DNA of 64,000 nt from Chryseobacterium gleum (GTDB taxonomy: Bacteria; Bacteroidota; Bacteroidia; Flavobacteriales_D; Crocinitomicaceae). Each line of letters starts with the position of its first letter. Positions within the stretch are counted from its first letter, which is position 1. The DNA is taken from assembly GCA_945882095.1 (NCBI GenBank), contig CAMCWF010000002.1, positions 1 to 64,000 of the forward strand. Reading direction: 5' to 3'. Below, piece after piece: positions 1 through 9,852 of this stretch. The notes beneath the pieces are model-generated. The model was not told where the DNA came from. It ran no database searches and saw only the letters and a program-made list of their open reading frames with translations. A program made the position numbers and the translations under genes.

Positions 1-2
1 CC

Positions 3-1538
3 TCACCCCCCCAAGCGATTTTTATCCAAACTTCGATACTGAATGGCTTCTGCCAGGTGGTTAGGCTGAATGTCTGTTTGCCCTTCGAGGTCGGCGATGG
101 TTCTTGCTACCTTTAGTATTTTGTCAAATGCCCTGGCGGAAAGTCCCAAATGAATCATTGCATTTTTGAGTAGTTCTTGCGAAGCTTCACATAATTTGCA
201 ATGCTTGTCAATTTCACCGCGACTCATTTGTGCGTTGTTGTGTGCAAAAGAATTTTTGTAGCGTTTTTTCTGAATTTTACTAGCGTTTTCCACGCGTGAG
301 CGAATGCTTGCACTGGTTTCATGTTCAATTTTTGAGGTAAGCTCATCGTATTTTACCGGATAGACTTCTATGTGCATATCGATGCGGTCCATGAGGGGAC
401 CTGAAATTTTATTCAAATAGCGGTCCACCATTCCTGGACCACAAGAACACCCTTTTTCGGGATGGTTCAGGTAACCACATGGACAAGGATTCATCGCAGC
501 AATGAGCATAAATCCTGCAGGAAATTCTACGGTAAATTTTGCCCTTGAAATGCTGACCATTCGGTCCTCCAAGGGTTGTCGAAGCACCTCCAATACCGCT
601 CTTTTGTATTCTGGCAACTCATCCAAGAACAGTACCCCGTTGTGTGCCAAAGAGATTTCCCCTGGTTGTGGAAAACTTCCCCCGCCAATCAATCCGATGT
701 CGCTGATGGTGTGGTGTGGTTTTCTAAAGGGACGGGTTCTCACCAATCCACCTACATGCTTAATTTTTCCGGCAACACTGTGGATTTTTGTTGTTTCTAA
801 TGATTCTTCCAATGACATTGAAGGCAAAAGTGTTGGGAAACGTTTGGCAAGCATGGATTTCCCAGACCCCGGAGGCCCAATTAAAAGGATGTTATGTCCC
901 CCTGAAGCCGCAATTTCAAAGGCACGTTTCACCGCATATTGTCCTTTTACTTCCTTGAAATCTACGGCAATTTCTTGATGGATTTCATCATAGGGATCCA
1001 ACAAATCTGCTTTTGATGGTATGATTTCGGTTTTGTCATTGAAAAAGTCAAGCACCTCTTTTAAGGAAGCAACACCCAAGACTTCAAGTCCTTCAATTAC
1101 GGCTGCTTCTGGTGCATTTGATTTGGGGACAATCACCCCTTTAAATCCCTCTTGTTTGGCTTGAAGTGCAATGGCCAAAACCCCACGGGTGGGTTGTATG
1201 GAGCCGTCCAATGACAATTCTCCAATCACCAGGTAACCACTGAGTTTGGTTTGTTTCATCTGTCCACTTGCCGCCAATATACCGAGTGCAATCGGAAGGT
1301 CAAATACAGAACCTTCTTTGCGAAGGTCTGCTGGGGCTAGATTCACGGTAATCTCTTTCCCAGGGAAATTAAAACCGTTGTTTTTAAAGCTTGCGCGGAT
1401 GCGTTGTTGACTTTCTTTGATGGCATTGTCCGGAAGGCCCACCAAGAAAAAATTAAGTCCATTGTCAATGTTAACTTCTACGGTAATCGTTGTCGCAGTA
1501 ATTCCGAAGACACTGCTTGAATAGGTTTTTACGAGCAT
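3..1538 (-). CDS. comM: YifB/ComM-family Mg-chelatase-like AAA+ ATPase
   Basis: Family members are hexameric AAA+ helicases; ComM promotes branch migration during natural transformation. The protein has 511 residues, the usual full length. The N-terminal ChlI-like domain (about 1-170) is followed by an AAA+ core with Walker A GPPGSGKS at 221-228 and Walker B GVLFLDE at 301-307. A cysteine cluster (CPCG, CSCG) lies near 355-370, and the C-terminal Mg-chelatase domain ends at the window edge. The stop codon is at positions 3-5, so the gene is complete. It is transcribed away from the next gene. The family is clear; a role in DNA uptake in this organism is inferred from homologues only. Confidence 0.95.
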   Translation of the reverse strand: MLVKTYSSSVFGITATTITVEVNIDNGLNFFLVGLPDNAIKESQQRIRASFKNNGFNFPGKEITVNLAPADLRKEGSVFDLPIALGILAASGQMKQTKLSGYLVIGELSLDGSIQPTRGVLAIALQAKQEGFKGVIVPKSNAPEAAVIEGLEVLGVASLKEVLDFFNDKTEIIPSKADLLDPYDEIHQEIAVDFKEVKGQYAVKRAFEIAASGGHNILLIGPPGSGKSMLAKRFPTLLPSMSLEESLETTKIHSVAGKIKHVGGLVRTRPFRKPHHTISDIGLIGGGSFPQPGEISLAHNGVLFLDELPEYKRAVLEVLRQPLEDRMVSISRAKFTVEFPAGFMLIAAMNPCPCGYLNHPEKGCSCGPGMVDRYLNKISGPLMDRIDMHIEVYPVKYDELTSKIEHETSASIRSRVENASKIQKKRYKNSFAHNNAQMSRGEIDKHCKLCEASQELLKNAMIHLGLSARAFDKILKVARTIADLEGQTDIQPNHLAEAIQYRSLDKNRLGG

Positions 1539-1619
1539 TTGATTCTACTAATTTTATGTTTTTCTATTTAAGTTAGCTAGAATTTTTAAGGCCTTCATTT
1601 TTTTAACGTTTAATAGCAC

Positions 1620-1976
1620 ATGGCTCCTTCAAGTTTACACCAACTGGTTCCGCAGTTTTCTACCTTAAGCACCGAATTATCAATGCATGAATTGCTTCAG
1701 GCGGTTTGGACCCAACTAGAAAAAGACATCCATGCGCTTGGATTGGTCATTTCGCCTGTGCAAGGTGTAGAACTTCCCGTAATGCATCAGCACCTCGTTA
1801 CCTTCTTACGTGAACTTGCACCGGGTTCACTACCTGAGTTTTTATACCGTGTTGATTTACCGGAAACATCCGAAGTATTAGACCCAAGCACCACAGATTT
1901 TTTTGAAAATTTAGCGTGGCAAATCCTTCGAAGAGAAGCCTTGAAAGTATACTTTAGATTGCACTATGCGGGATAA
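1620..1976 (+). CDS. Conserved-looking small protein of unknown function
   Basis: This is a 118-residue protein I do not recognise. It has no signal peptide, membrane segment or cysteine motif, so it is probably a soluble cytoplasmic protein. The C-terminal half is rich in charged and aromatic residues (LAWQILRREALKVYFRLHY) and looks helical. It lies on the same strand 48 bases upstream of prfA, but prfA has its own promoter-like box in the gap, so cotranscription is uncertain. Codon use resembles the neighbours and no overlapping frame competes, which supports a real gene. Function unknown. Confidence 0.65.
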   Translation: MAPSSLHQLVPQFSTLSTELSMHELLQAVWTQLEKDIHALGLVISPVQGVELPVMHQHLVTFLRELAPGSLPEFLYRVDLPETSEVLDPSTTDFFENLAWQILRREALKVYFRLHYAG

Positions 1977-2001
1977 TAGGCTGAGTTTAGCCTCAATTCC
2001 T

Positions 2002-2009
2002 TACCTTTG
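2002..2009 (+). promoter_or_regulatory. -7 promoter box upstream of prfA
   Basis: TACCTTTG matches the Bacteroidota -7 consensus TAnnTTTG and lies 15 bases before the prfA ATG. No clear -33 TTG is seen at the usual distance. The short distance implies a very short leader. Confidence 0.5.
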
Positions 2010-2024
2010 CACACAATTTAATGC

Positions 2025-3104
2025 ATGAGCGACCTACTTTCAAAGCTTGAAGCCATCCATTATCGATTCATCGAAGTGGGTAAAATGATCACCGACCCGG
2101 ACATCATTTCAGATATGGGGCGCTTTGTAAAACTCAGTAAGGAATACAGAGATTTAGAAGAACTCGATCAGCATTACAAAACCTATAAAAACATCCTCGA
2201 AAATATTGATTCCAGTAAAGAGATGTTATCCATTGAAACGGATCCTGAAATGCGGGACATGGCTAAAATGGAAATCGAGGAATTGGAGCAGAAGCGACCC
2301 CTTTTGGAAGAAGAAATCAAGTTTATGTTGATTCCCAAAGATCCAGAAGATGATAAAAATGCCATTGTAGAACTTCGCGCTGGCACAGGTGGCGATGAAG
2401 CGTGCATTTTTGTGGAGGACATCTTTCGAATGTATACCATGTTTTTCAAAGAAATGGGTTGGCAATTTGAAATCATTAACTCCTCCGAAGGGACCGTTAA
2501 AGGATACAAGGAAATTTCAATGCAAATTACGGGTGCCGGAATTTATGGTACCATGAAATTCGAATCTGGGGTTCACCGAGTTCAACGCGTTCCCGAGACG
2601 GAATCTCAAGGAAGGGTGCATACTTCCGCAATTACTGTAGCCGTGCTTCCCGAAGCAGAAGAAGTCGATTTCGAACTCGACATGAACGATGTCCGAAAAG
2701 ATACCTTTCGTGCCTCAGGCGCAGGGGGACAACACATTAACAAGACGGAATCAGCCATTCGTTTGACCCATATTCCAACAGGTACCGTAGTCGAATGCCA
2801 AGATGGTCGTTCTCAACACAAAAACCTAGAACAAGCCATTTCCGTTTTGAGGTCGAGGCTCTACCAAGCGGAGTTGGATAGGCTTCATTCCATTCGTGCT
2901 GCACAGCGTAAAACCTTGGTTTCGACAGGGGACCGCTCTGCAAAAATCAGGACCTATAACTATCCGCAGGGAAGAATTACAGACCACCGCATCAATAAAA
3001 CAATGTATAACCTGGCGGTTTTTATGAATGGAGACATTAAAGAAATGATTGATTCTTTGCGTATGGCGGAAAACGCAGAGAAATTAAAAGGAGAAGCAAT
3101 ATGA
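2025..3104 (+). CDS. prfA: Peptide chain release factor 1
   Basis: RF1 reads UAA and UAG stop codons on the ribosome and triggers release of the finished peptide. The protein has 359 residues, the usual length. The catalytic GGQ motif is at 234-236 and the stop-codon tripeptide of the RF1 class is P-E-T at 190-192 (RF2 would carry SPF). The N-terminal third is the helical domain 1. The start ATG at 2025 was chosen over an out-of-frame ATG four bases earlier. The last bases overlap the pyrF start (ATGA), so the two are probably cotranscribed and translationally coupled. Confidence 0.98.
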   Translation: MSDLLSKLEAIHYRFIEVGKMITDPDIISDMGRFVKLSKEYRDLEELDQHYKTYKNILENIDSSKEMLSIETDPEMRDMAKMEIEELEQKRPLLEEEIKFMLIPKDPEDDKNAIVELRAGTGGDEACIFVEDIFRMYTMFFKEMGWQFEIINSSEGTVKGYKEISMQITGAGIYGTMKFESGVHRVQRVPETESQGRVHTSAITVAVLPEAEEVDFELDMNDVRKDTFRASGAGGQHINKTESAIRLTHIPTGTVVECQDGRSQHKNLEQAISVLRSRLYQAELDRLHSIRAAQRKTLVSTGDRSAKIRTYNYPQGRITDHRINKTMYNLAVFMNGDIKEMIDSLRMAENAEKLKGEAI

Positions 3105-3919
3105 CACGTCGGGAATTGGTAGCGCAAATACAGAAAAAACAGTCCTTTCTTTGTGTAGGATTGGATCCTGAATGGGAAAAAATACCTGCGCATTTACTTT
3201 CTTTTGATGACCCTCTTTTTGAATTCAACAAACGAATCATCGACGCAACTGCGCCCTATGCCGTGGCCTATAAACCCAATACAGCATTTTATGAAGTTTT
3301 GGGGTCAAAAGGATGGGAGTCTTTTGAAAAAACAGTGAATTACATCCCAAAAGATTGTTTCATTATCGCAGATGCCAAAAGAGGGGATATTGGAAATACA
3401 GCAAGTGCATACGCGAAAGCATTTTTTGTGAACCTCCCTTGCGATGCGGTTACCGTTGCGCCATATATGGGAAAAGACAGTGTGTTACCCTTTTTATCTT
3501 TCCCTGGGAAATGGGCCATTGTGCTCGGACTCACCTCGAATGAAGGCGCGAATGATTTTCAATTAATGCAAGACAGCAACGGGAACTCACTATACCTTCA
3601 AGTCATCGAAAAAATGAAAGCTTGGGGAGAAATTGATAACCTGATGTTTGTGGTTGGAGCGACCAAAGCAAGCAAATTAGAAGAAATTCGAAAGATTGTT
3701 CCGGAACATTTTTTACTTGTACCTGGTGTAGGAGCGCAAGGAGGATCCTTGCAAGAAGTTTTTGAGTTTGGTGCAATCAATGATTGCGGGTTGTTGGTGA
3801 ATGCCTCTAGGTCAATTATCTATGCAGGAAAGGAGGCTGATTTTGACGTGGAAGCAAAAAAAGAAGCGTTGAAAATACAATCCGAAATGGCTTTGTACCT
3901 TCAACGCTTAGCGTTTTAA
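3101..3919 (+). CDS. pyrF: Orotidine 5'-phosphate decarboxylase, type 2
   Basis: The enzyme converts OMP to UMP, the last step of de novo pyrimidine synthesis. It has 272 residues, typical of the longer type-2 family. The active-site segment ADAKRGDIGNT (about residues 90-100) carries the catalytic Lys and Asp residues, and the phosphate-binding end VPGVGAQGG near 207-215 is intact. Its ATG overlaps the prfA stop by four bases. The prfA-pyrF pairing is, to my knowledge, common in flavobacteria. Confidence 0.97.
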   Translation: MTRRELVAQIQKKQSFLCVGLDPEWEKIPAHLLSFDDPLFEFNKRIIDATAPYAVAYKPNTAFYEVLGSKGWESFEKTVNYIPKDCFIIADAKRGDIGNTASAYAKAFFVNLPCDAVTVAPYMGKDSVLPFLSFPGKWAIVLGLTSNEGANDFQLMQDSNGNSLYLQVIEKMKAWGEIDNLMFVVGATKASKLEEIRKIVPEHFLLVPGVGAQGGSLQEVFEFGAINDCGLLVNASRSIIYAGKEADFDVEAKKEALKIQSEMALYLQRLAF

Positions 3920-3929
3920 AAAAATTCTT

Positions 3930-4076
3930 TTATTTAGAAGCTACGTCGTTTGCTTTGATTTCTGTTTTATTTGCTCCGTAAGCGTCGCAACCTGCTTTTC
4001 TAGATGCGCCACATGAGGATAAAATAACCGTTGTAACAACAGTTAAAAGAATTAATACATTTACTTTCGTTTTCAT
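3930..4076 (-). CDS. Small predicted lipoprotein (48 aa)
   Basis: The reverse strand encodes a 48-residue protein: a basic start (MKTK), a hydrophobic stretch and a lipobox LSSC with the lipidated Cys at position 22. That leaves a mature peptide of only 27 residues, containing CGASRKAGCDAYG and ending DVASK. The stop is TAA at 3930-3932 and the start ATG complement is at 4074-4076. It faces pyrF convergently. A signal peptide, lipobox and second cysteine in so short a frame argue for a real gene. I do not know its function; it may be an envelope micro-lipoprotein. Confidence 0.75.
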   Translation of the reverse strand: MKTKVNVLILLTVVTTVILSSCGASRKAGCDAYGANKTEIKANDVASK

Positions 4077-4185
4077 AGTCGTTGTGTTTGTTGTTTGTGA
4101 ATCCTCTAACGAGTCTTATGGGTGTAAAGTTACAAAAATTGTTAACGTATTTTAGGTTCAGAAATAAATTAATCCAAGATTAGCA

Positions 4186-5904
4186 ATGATTTTACATGGA
4201 TTGAAATACAGGTTGTTTCTCATATTCTTCGTGTTTTTTGGCGTGATTTTCAGCCAAAAAATTTCTGTGAATTATCAGTTTATTTACCCTGACCAAGCAT
4301 TTAAAATCCCTTCCTATTTTACCAAGAAAAAATCTTTAAGTGCATTAAGCTTCCTTCAAAATGAGAAAGAAAACGCCAAGATTTTACTGGCTAAAAAAGG
4401 GTTCTATTCTGCGAAAATTGCCGATTCACTGATCGATTCAACCCACCTTTTGCTGAATGTCTATCTAGGGAAAAAGTACAGTGAAATTCGCGTGCGATTT
4501 TCCGATGAAATGCTAGAAGCCACCCCAATTCCTTGGAATCAATATGAAAACATTGGGGACATGATTGTTTTTAAAAATCCTACCGATTATGGCGACGTCC
4601 TTCAGCAAATTATGTCATTTTATCAAAATCAAGGGTATCCGTTTTCCAGCTTGAAATACACGAATTTTTCAGTGGAAAGTGAGAGGGTCTCTCTCGAAGT
4701 GAAAATGGAGAAAGGACGTAAGATGCTTTGGAAGGAAGCAACCATTAAGGGAGATTCTTTGCTCTCCATAAACGCAATGTATCAAATCCTAAATTTGAAA
4801 ATTTCTTCCCCTTTCTCCGTGGCACAATTCAACGACATCGATCGGAAATTACGTCAACTTAGCTTTGTCAATGTGATTAAACCATCCGAAATGGTTTTTA
4901 CCACCGAAGGTGTTTGCTTGTTTCTGTATTTGGAGTCAAAAAAAACCAGCAGTTTTAATGGCGCGATTGGTTTTCAACCTAACCCAATAACGCAAAAATT
5001 AGCGCTTACAGGAGAACTTCAATTGAAACTCAACAACGCTTTTCGACGTGCCGAACAATTGGATTTTCATTGGCGAAGTGTACAACCCGCTACACAATCC
5101 CTGAATGCACGTTTTCTCTATCCTTATCTTTTTAAAACAATGCTAGGAACTGAAATGAAATTCTCCCTGTATAAACGAGATTCCACCTTTTTAGAATTGA
5201 AAACGAACCTATCCCTGCAATACACTTTTTCAAATGGAATTACCGCCAAGGCCTTGTATCAATTCAACGCGAGCAACCGATTGAATGCAGCCGCAACCAG
5301 CAGCACGTTTCCAAATGCCAAAAGTTTTAAGAATAACATGTATGGTGTCGGTTTTTCTTACCGCAAAATTGACTACCTCCCCAATCCACGCAAAGGCATT
5401 GTATTAACCTTAGATGCTTTGGTAGGACAGCGCACCGTTCCGACGGATTCCATCCCAAAGAACCTTACCTCAAGGTTGGCTTTTTCAACGGAACATTTTA
5501 TCTCACTCCATAAACGGTGGGTTTTTCGCTCCCAACTCACTTTTGAAAGCTACATCGCCCCTGTTATCTATTCCAATGAATGTTATCGTTTCGGTGGGCT
5601 TACTACTTTGCGCGGGTTTAACGAGGAGGGTTTCTTGGCAACTACCAAGGTTGTAAATCAATTTGAATTGCGGTATTTGTTAGATCAAAATTCGGCAGTA
5701 TTTATATTCTTTGACCAATCCTTTTATGAAAAAAACACACAAGAAGGCTACCGTAAAGACTACCCCTATGGATTTGGGGTGGGCACCAACATCGGATCGA
5801 AGGTGGGCATCTTTTCCTTGGCCTATGCGCTGGGTAGTGAACAAAACAATCCTTTCGACTTTCGCGCAGGAAAAATTCATTTTGGATATATTGCTTACTT
5901 TTAA
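4186..5904 (+). CDS. Omp85-superfamily (BamA/TamA-like) outer-membrane protein
   Basis: The 572-residue protein has an N-terminal hydrophobic export signal (about 1-23). It then has a periplasmic region that looks like two or three POTRA modules (about 30-250) and a C-terminal beta-barrel. The barrel contains LRGFNEEG near residue 475, matching the conserved (V/L)RGF lid motif of the Omp85 family. The last residue is Phe, as in many barrel proteins. It is smaller than BamA (about 800 residues) and is probably a TamA-like or lineage-specific member. Two glycosyltransferase genes follow at once, suggesting a shared envelope operon. The exact client is unknown. Confidence 0.82.
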   Translation: MILHGLKYRLFLIFFVFFGVIFSQKISVNYQFIYPDQAFKIPSYFTKKKSLSALSFLQNEKENAKILLAKKGFYSAKIADSLIDSTHLLLNVYLGKKYSEIRVRFSDEMLEATPIPWNQYENIGDMIVFKNPTDYGDVLQQIMSFYQNQGYPFSSLKYTNFSVESERVSLEVKMEKGRKMLWKEATIKGDSLLSINAMYQILNLKISSPFSVAQFNDIDRKLRQLSFVNVIKPSEMVFTTEGVCLFLYLESKKTSSFNGAIGFQPNPITQKLALTGELQLKLNNAFRRAEQLDFHWRSVQPATQSLNARFLYPYLFKTMLGTEMKFSLYKRDSTFLELKTNLSLQYTFSNGITAKALYQFNASNRLNAAATSSTFPNAKSFKNNMYGVGFSYRKIDYLPNPRKGIVLTLDALVGQRTVPTDSIPKNLTSRLAFSTEHFISLHKRWVFRSQLTFESYIAPVIYSNECYRFGGLTTLRGFNEEGFLATTKVVNQFELRYLLDQNSAVFIFFDQSFYEKNTQEGYRKDYPYGFGVGTNIGSKVGIFSLAYALGSEQNNPFDFRAGKIHFGYIAYF

Positions 5905-5909
5905 TTCAT

Positions 5910-7118
5910 ATGGAGAAAAGGCGGAAAGTATTGTACGTATCTTATGATGGACTTACCGACCCATTGGGTCAATCCCAAATCTTACCCTATCTCTTGGGAT
6001 TGGAAAAAAAAGGATATGATTTTACCGTCTTGTCGTTTGAAAAAAAAGGCAGTTTCACGATCCTTGAAGGACGCATTTTAAGCCTATTGAAGGACACAAA
6101 CATTACGTGGATTCCAAAGTTTTATACCAAAAAACCACCTGTTTTATCTACGCTCTATGATCTTTGGGTGATGTATTTGACCCTTCGTAAAATTGCGTCA
6201 ACCCACGACATTCTGCATGCACGAAGCTACCTCCCGATGCTTGTCTTCCAAATCATTCATAAAAACCAACAGGTGCTTTTTGACATGCGAGGACTTTGGG
6301 CAGATGAACGCGTAGAAGGTAAAATTTGGCCACAAAAAAAGGGGCTGTATCGCATGATCTATCGGTTTTTCTTGAAAAAAGAAAGTGATTTTATTGATTT
6401 TACCCATGGAATTGTTTCCTTGAGTCATGCTGGATTGAAAGCTTTGACGGAGCGGTACCCGACAAAAACTTTTCTTAAGAAAGCTACGGTGATTCCTTGT
6501 TGCGTAAATACAGTGTTGTTTAATCCGCTAGTTTCTTCTCCTTTCACAAAAGAAGCATTGGGATTTCCTGCTTCAGCAAAAATTCTTGTGCACGTTGGAT
6601 CCATTGGGACGTGGTATCGTTTTGACAGGGAGGTAGCGTTGTACATAGAAATGCATAAAAAGGACCCGAATTGGTATTTTATGGTGCTGACCAAAGACCT
6701 TGAACAAGCGCGAAGAACCCTTTCGGAAATGGGAGTTGAATCACAAAAAATTAAAACATTGTCCGCACAGTACGCTGAAGTTCCCAGTTACCTTTCGTTG
6801 GCCGACCTGAGTGTATTTTTCATTGAACCCTCTTTTTCCAAACAAGCATCCTTCCCGGTAAAAATGGCAGAATCCATGGCAATGGGAGTGCCAATGGTTA
6901 CGAATGAAGGCACAGGAGACGTGGCTGAAATCTTACGTGATTCGCATGCCGGGGTAGCACTTCCTTCTTTATCAGATAAAGATTTGGCGCAATTCGATTT
7001 TTCAATTTTACATTTCGACAGATCAAAAATACAAGCCTATGCCCAAACCATGTTCGGTGTAGAAAAGGGTGTGGAAAAATATGACGAAATTTACATGCGA
7101 ATGAAAGAAATCCAGTGA
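5910..7118 (+). CDS. Glycosyltransferase, GT4 family-like
   Basis: The 402-residue protein has two Rossmann-like halves. The N-terminal acceptor half starts KVLYVSYDGLTDPLGQSQ, as in many family-4 enzymes, and the C-terminal half carries the nucleotide-sugar motif KMAESMAMGVPMVTN (about 322-336) with its acidic residue. It probably builds a surface polysaccharide or glycolipid at the inner face of the membrane. Sugar and acceptor cannot be read from the sequence. It begins five bases after the Omp85-like gene and overlaps the next glycosyltransferase by four bases, so the three are likely cotranscribed. Confidence 0.88.
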   Translation: MEKRRKVLYVSYDGLTDPLGQSQILPYLLGLEKKGYDFTVLSFEKKGSFTILEGRILSLLKDTNITWIPKFYTKKPPVLSTLYDLWVMYLTLRKIASTHDILHARSYLPMLVFQIIHKNQQVLFDMRGLWADERVEGKIWPQKKGLYRMIYRFFLKKESDFIDFTHGIVSLSHAGLKALTERYPTKTFLKKATVIPCCVNTVLFNPLVSSPFTKEALGFPASAKILVHVGSIGTWYRFDREVALYIEMHKKDPNWYFMVLTKDLEQARRTLSEMGVESQKIKTLSAQYAEVPSYLSLADLSVFFIEPSFSKQASFPVKMAESMAMGVPMVTNEGTGDVAEILRDSHAGVALPSLSDKDLAQFDFSILHFDRSKIQAYAQTMFGVEKGVEKYDEIYMRMKEIQ

Positions 7119-8188
7119 AACAAAAAATCGCAATTCTTTGTCCGTATCCCTTACAACAAGCACCTTCTCAAAGGTTTCGGTTTGAACAATACCTGGAATT
7201 TCTTTCGGAAAACAATTTGGAAATTTCTGTATTTCCTTTTTTAAATCAAGGTGCCTGGGAAATCTTTTACCACCAAGGAAAACCTTTCCAAAAATCCATC
7301 GCCCTGATTTTAGGCATGTTCCGCAGGGGCGCCCTGATGTTTAATTTATTTTCCTTCCCCATCATTTTTATCCACCGAGAAGCAGCGCCCATGGGTCCTC
7401 CTGTGTTCGAATGGATCCTTTGCAAGGTTTTTAAAAAACAGGTGATATACGATTTTGACGATGCCATTTGGCTTCCCAATTATAGCAAACAACATGAGAA
7501 ATTTCACCGACTTAAAGCCTATTGGAAAATCAAACACATCGTTCGTTGGGCAAATACCGTGGTGGTTGGAAACTCCTTTTTAGCAGAATATGCCCTGCGA
7601 TTTAATGGGAATGTAACGATCATTCCGACGACCATAGATTTGCGTTTTCATAGAAAACCTACCGCCTTTTGCGAGAATCACCCATTGGTGATTGGTTGGA
7701 CAGGGTCGCATACTACCATTAATTATTTGTTGCAAATTGCAGATTCTCTTGAAGTTTTGGCATCACAACACCACTTTGTGTTTCGGGTTATTTCAAATTT
7801 ACCCCCCGATTTCGATTTGCCCAATCTTGATTTTGTGAAATGGAACCAAGCTACGGAAATGCAGGATTTGTCAAGTTTTGACATCGGTGTGATGCCTTTA
7901 ACCGACGATGAATGGTCTAAAGGAAAATGTGGTTTCAAAGCCTTGCAATACATGTCCTTGGGAATTCCAACCGTTGCTTCAGATGTGGGGGTGAATGCCA
8001 ACATCATCGAAGACGGGAAAAATGGATTTTTAATCCATACAAAAGAAGATTGGGTGATAAGACTCACTGAATTACTCACGAATCCAGCCTTAAGGTTGCG
8101 GTTGGGTAGTGCCTCCATGGATACAGTAAAAATGGAATTCTCCGTAGAAGCAAATCAACATAAATACCTTAAACTCTTTCAAAAATGA
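7115..8188 (+). CDS. Glycosyltransferase
   Basis: The 357-residue protein begins at a GTG overlapping the previous stop (GTGA) and starts KIAILCPYPLQQAPSQRFRFE, a typical N-terminus for capsule or LPS glycosyltransferases. The C-terminal part has IGWTGSHTT near 193-201 and the donor-site segment KCGFKALQYMSLGIPTVAS near 272-290. It probably acts with the preceding glycosyltransferase on the same glycan. The sugar is unknown. Its stop overlaps the rdgB start (ATGA). Confidence 0.88.
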   Translation: MKQKIAILCPYPLQQAPSQRFRFEQYLEFLSENNLEISVFPFLNQGAWEIFYHQGKPFQKSIALILGMFRRGALMFNLFSFPIIFIHREAAPMGPPVFEWILCKVFKKQVIYDFDDAIWLPNYSKQHEKFHRLKAYWKIKHIVRWANTVVVGNSFLAEYALRFNGNVTIIPTTIDLRFHRKPTAFCENHPLVIGWTGSHTTINYLLQIADSLEVLASQHHFVFRVISNLPPDFDLPNLDFVKWNQATEMQDLSSFDIGVMPLTDDEWSKGKCGFKALQYMSLGIPTVASDVGVNANIIEDGKNGFLIHTKEDWVIRLTELLTNPALRLRLGSASMDTVKMEFSVEANQHKYLKLFQK

Positions 8189-8769
8189 AATTGGTCTTTG
8201 CGTCAAGAAACGAAAACAAAACCGCTGAAATAAGGGCGATGTTGCCTAAGGATATTGAGTTGCTCAGTTTGAATGACGTCCAATTTGAGGGTGACATCGA
8301 CGAAACTGCGCTGACGTTTGTCGGAAATGCCAGGTTGAAATCCAAGGAAGTCTACGATTTTTGTATGATTCCCTGCTTTTCAGATGATTCTGGATTGACA
8401 GTAGATGCCTTGAATGGCGAACCCGGAGTGTTTTCAGCAAGGTATGCAGGTCCTGAAAAAGACGACAATGCAAATTGCGAGAAACTCTTAAGGGAATTGG
8501 ATGGGATTACAAACCGCAGGGCAGCATTCTGCACAGCCATTGTCTTTGTGGATGGAGAAAAGGAACTTGTATTTGAAGGAAGCGTGGAAGGCGATATCAA
8601 CCATGGCAGCAAAGGAAACTTAGGATTTGGGTACGATCCACTTTTCGTTCCTGAAGGTTGGGATAAGACCTTTGCAGAAGTCGATAAAGAAACCAAAAAT
8701 ACGGTCTCTCACCGAGCCAGGGCATTTGTGAAATTCTTGAATTATCTTCAAAATGTGGATAATTTTTAA
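8185..8769 (+). CDS. rdgB: RdgB/HAM1 non-canonical purine NTP pyrophosphatase
   Basis: The enzyme hydrolyses dITP, XTP and ITP to monophosphates and so keeps deaminated purines out of DNA and RNA. The 194-residue length is normal. Signature segments are present in order: FASRNENKTAEI near the start, FSDDSGLTVDALNGEPG (about 66-82), GFGYDPLF (about 148-155) and SHRARA near 174. The start overlaps the preceding glycosyltransferase stop. Confidence 0.96.
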   Translation: MKLVFASRNENKTAEIRAMLPKDIELLSLNDVQFEGDIDETALTFVGNARLKSKEVYDFCMIPCFSDDSGLTVDALNGEPGVFSARYAGPEKDDNANCEKLLRELDGITNRRAAFCTAIVFVDGEKELVFEGSVEGDINHGSKGNLGFGYDPLFVPEGWDKTFAEVDKETKNTVSHRARAFVKFLNYLQNVDNF

Positions 8770-8853
8770 ACCTTAGAAGCTACTTTAAGCATCCCTTTTT
8801 GGGAGAATAAACTACTTTCGTAGGACAAGGTTCAAAGATGCAAAAACGACAAA

Positions 8854-9852
8854 ATGGATTTTAGGGAAATACAAAAATCAATAAAGGAAAAGAATTTTTC
8901 GCCATTGTACATTCTGCATGGTGAGGAAGGTTATTTCATTGATATTTTGGTCGATGCCTTTGAACAAAATGTATTGGATGAAAGCGAGAAAGATTTTAAC
9001 CAGGACATCGTATATGGAAAAGATGCAGAGGCAATTAGCTTGTTGAGTGCGTTAAATGCTTATCCATTGATGGCTAGCAAACGCCTGGTGATCTTGAAGG
9101 AAGCTCAAAATTTCACGAACCTAGAAGCGCTTGAATCCTATTTTGACAATCCCAGTCCAACGACCATTTTTGTCATTGCTTACAAATACAAAAAACTAGA
9201 TTCCCGTAAAAAATACGTAAAGTCCGCATCCAAAAATGGGGTTGTATTCACTTCAGATAAGGTAAAAGAAGAAAGACTCGAAGAATGGATCATGTCCTAC
9301 ATGAAAAACAAAGGATACACATTTGCTTCGAAAGTTCCTTCCATTCTTGCCAGTTCATTGGGAAATGATTTGTCCCGAATTGTCAACGAGTTAAATAAAT
9401 TGGACATCGTATTGGAATCAGGCACGCATGTCACGGAAGAGCACATAGAAAACAACATTGGGATTTCAAAGGAGTACAATATCTTTGAGTTGAAAAATGC
9501 GGTCGCCAAGCGAGACTTAGCCAAAGCATTAAAAATTGCACAGTATTTTGATTCTAATCCGAAAGCAGGAGACATCAATGCATTGATTCCCATCTTGTTT
9601 TCTTTCTTTTCCCAAATCATGCGGATTCATTTTGCGAAGAACAAATCAACGGCATCCATCGCAGCTGAAATGAAAATTCCTCCCTTCATTTTAACAAACC
9701 TAATGAAGGAGAAAAACAATTACAACCCCAAAAAAATCGCTGAAAACATAGAAGTCCTATATCAATATGACCTGAAAGGAAAAGGTGTGGGGAGTACATC
9801 CGAAAACCGCGAGTTTCTTATGCGTGAAATGCTTTTACAAATCATCCTATAA
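8854..9852 (+). CDS. holA: DNA polymerase III subunit delta
   Basis: Delta is the clamp-opening subunit of the clamp loader; it loads the DnaN sliding clamp. The 332-residue protein starts with the typical YILHGEEGYFID segment (about 19-30), a degenerate nucleotide-binding fold. It continues through the helical middle domain to the C-terminal collar domain (AKALKIAQYF, IPILFSFFSQIMRIH). A -7-like box TACTTTCG lies at 8813-8820, upstream of the ATG. The stop codon overlaps the rsmE start by one base. Confidence 0.93.
   Translation: MDFREIQKSIKEKNFSPLYILHGEEGYFIDILVDAFEQNVLDESEKDFNQDIVYGKDAEAISLLSALNAYPLMASKRLVILKEAQNFTNLEALESYFDNPSPTTIFVIAYKYKKLDSRKKYVKSASKNGVVFTSDKVKEERLEEWIMSYMKNKGYTFASKVPSILASSLGNDLSRIVNELNKLDIVLESGTHVTEEHIENNIGISKEYNIFELKNAVAKRDLAKALKIAQYFDSNPKAGDINALIPILFSFFSQIMRIHFAKNKSTASIAAEMKIPPFILTNLMKEKNNYNPKKIAENIEVLYQYDLKGKGVGSTSENREFLMREMLLQIIL

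Noticed and set aside
502-978. Long open frame on the plus strand opposite comM
   Set aside because: It lies wholly inside a clear conserved gene on the other strand and has no recognisable protein features.
8755-8763. Perfect DnaA box (TGTGGATAA) as an origin signal
   Set aside because: It is a single box inside the end of rdgB, with no cluster around it.
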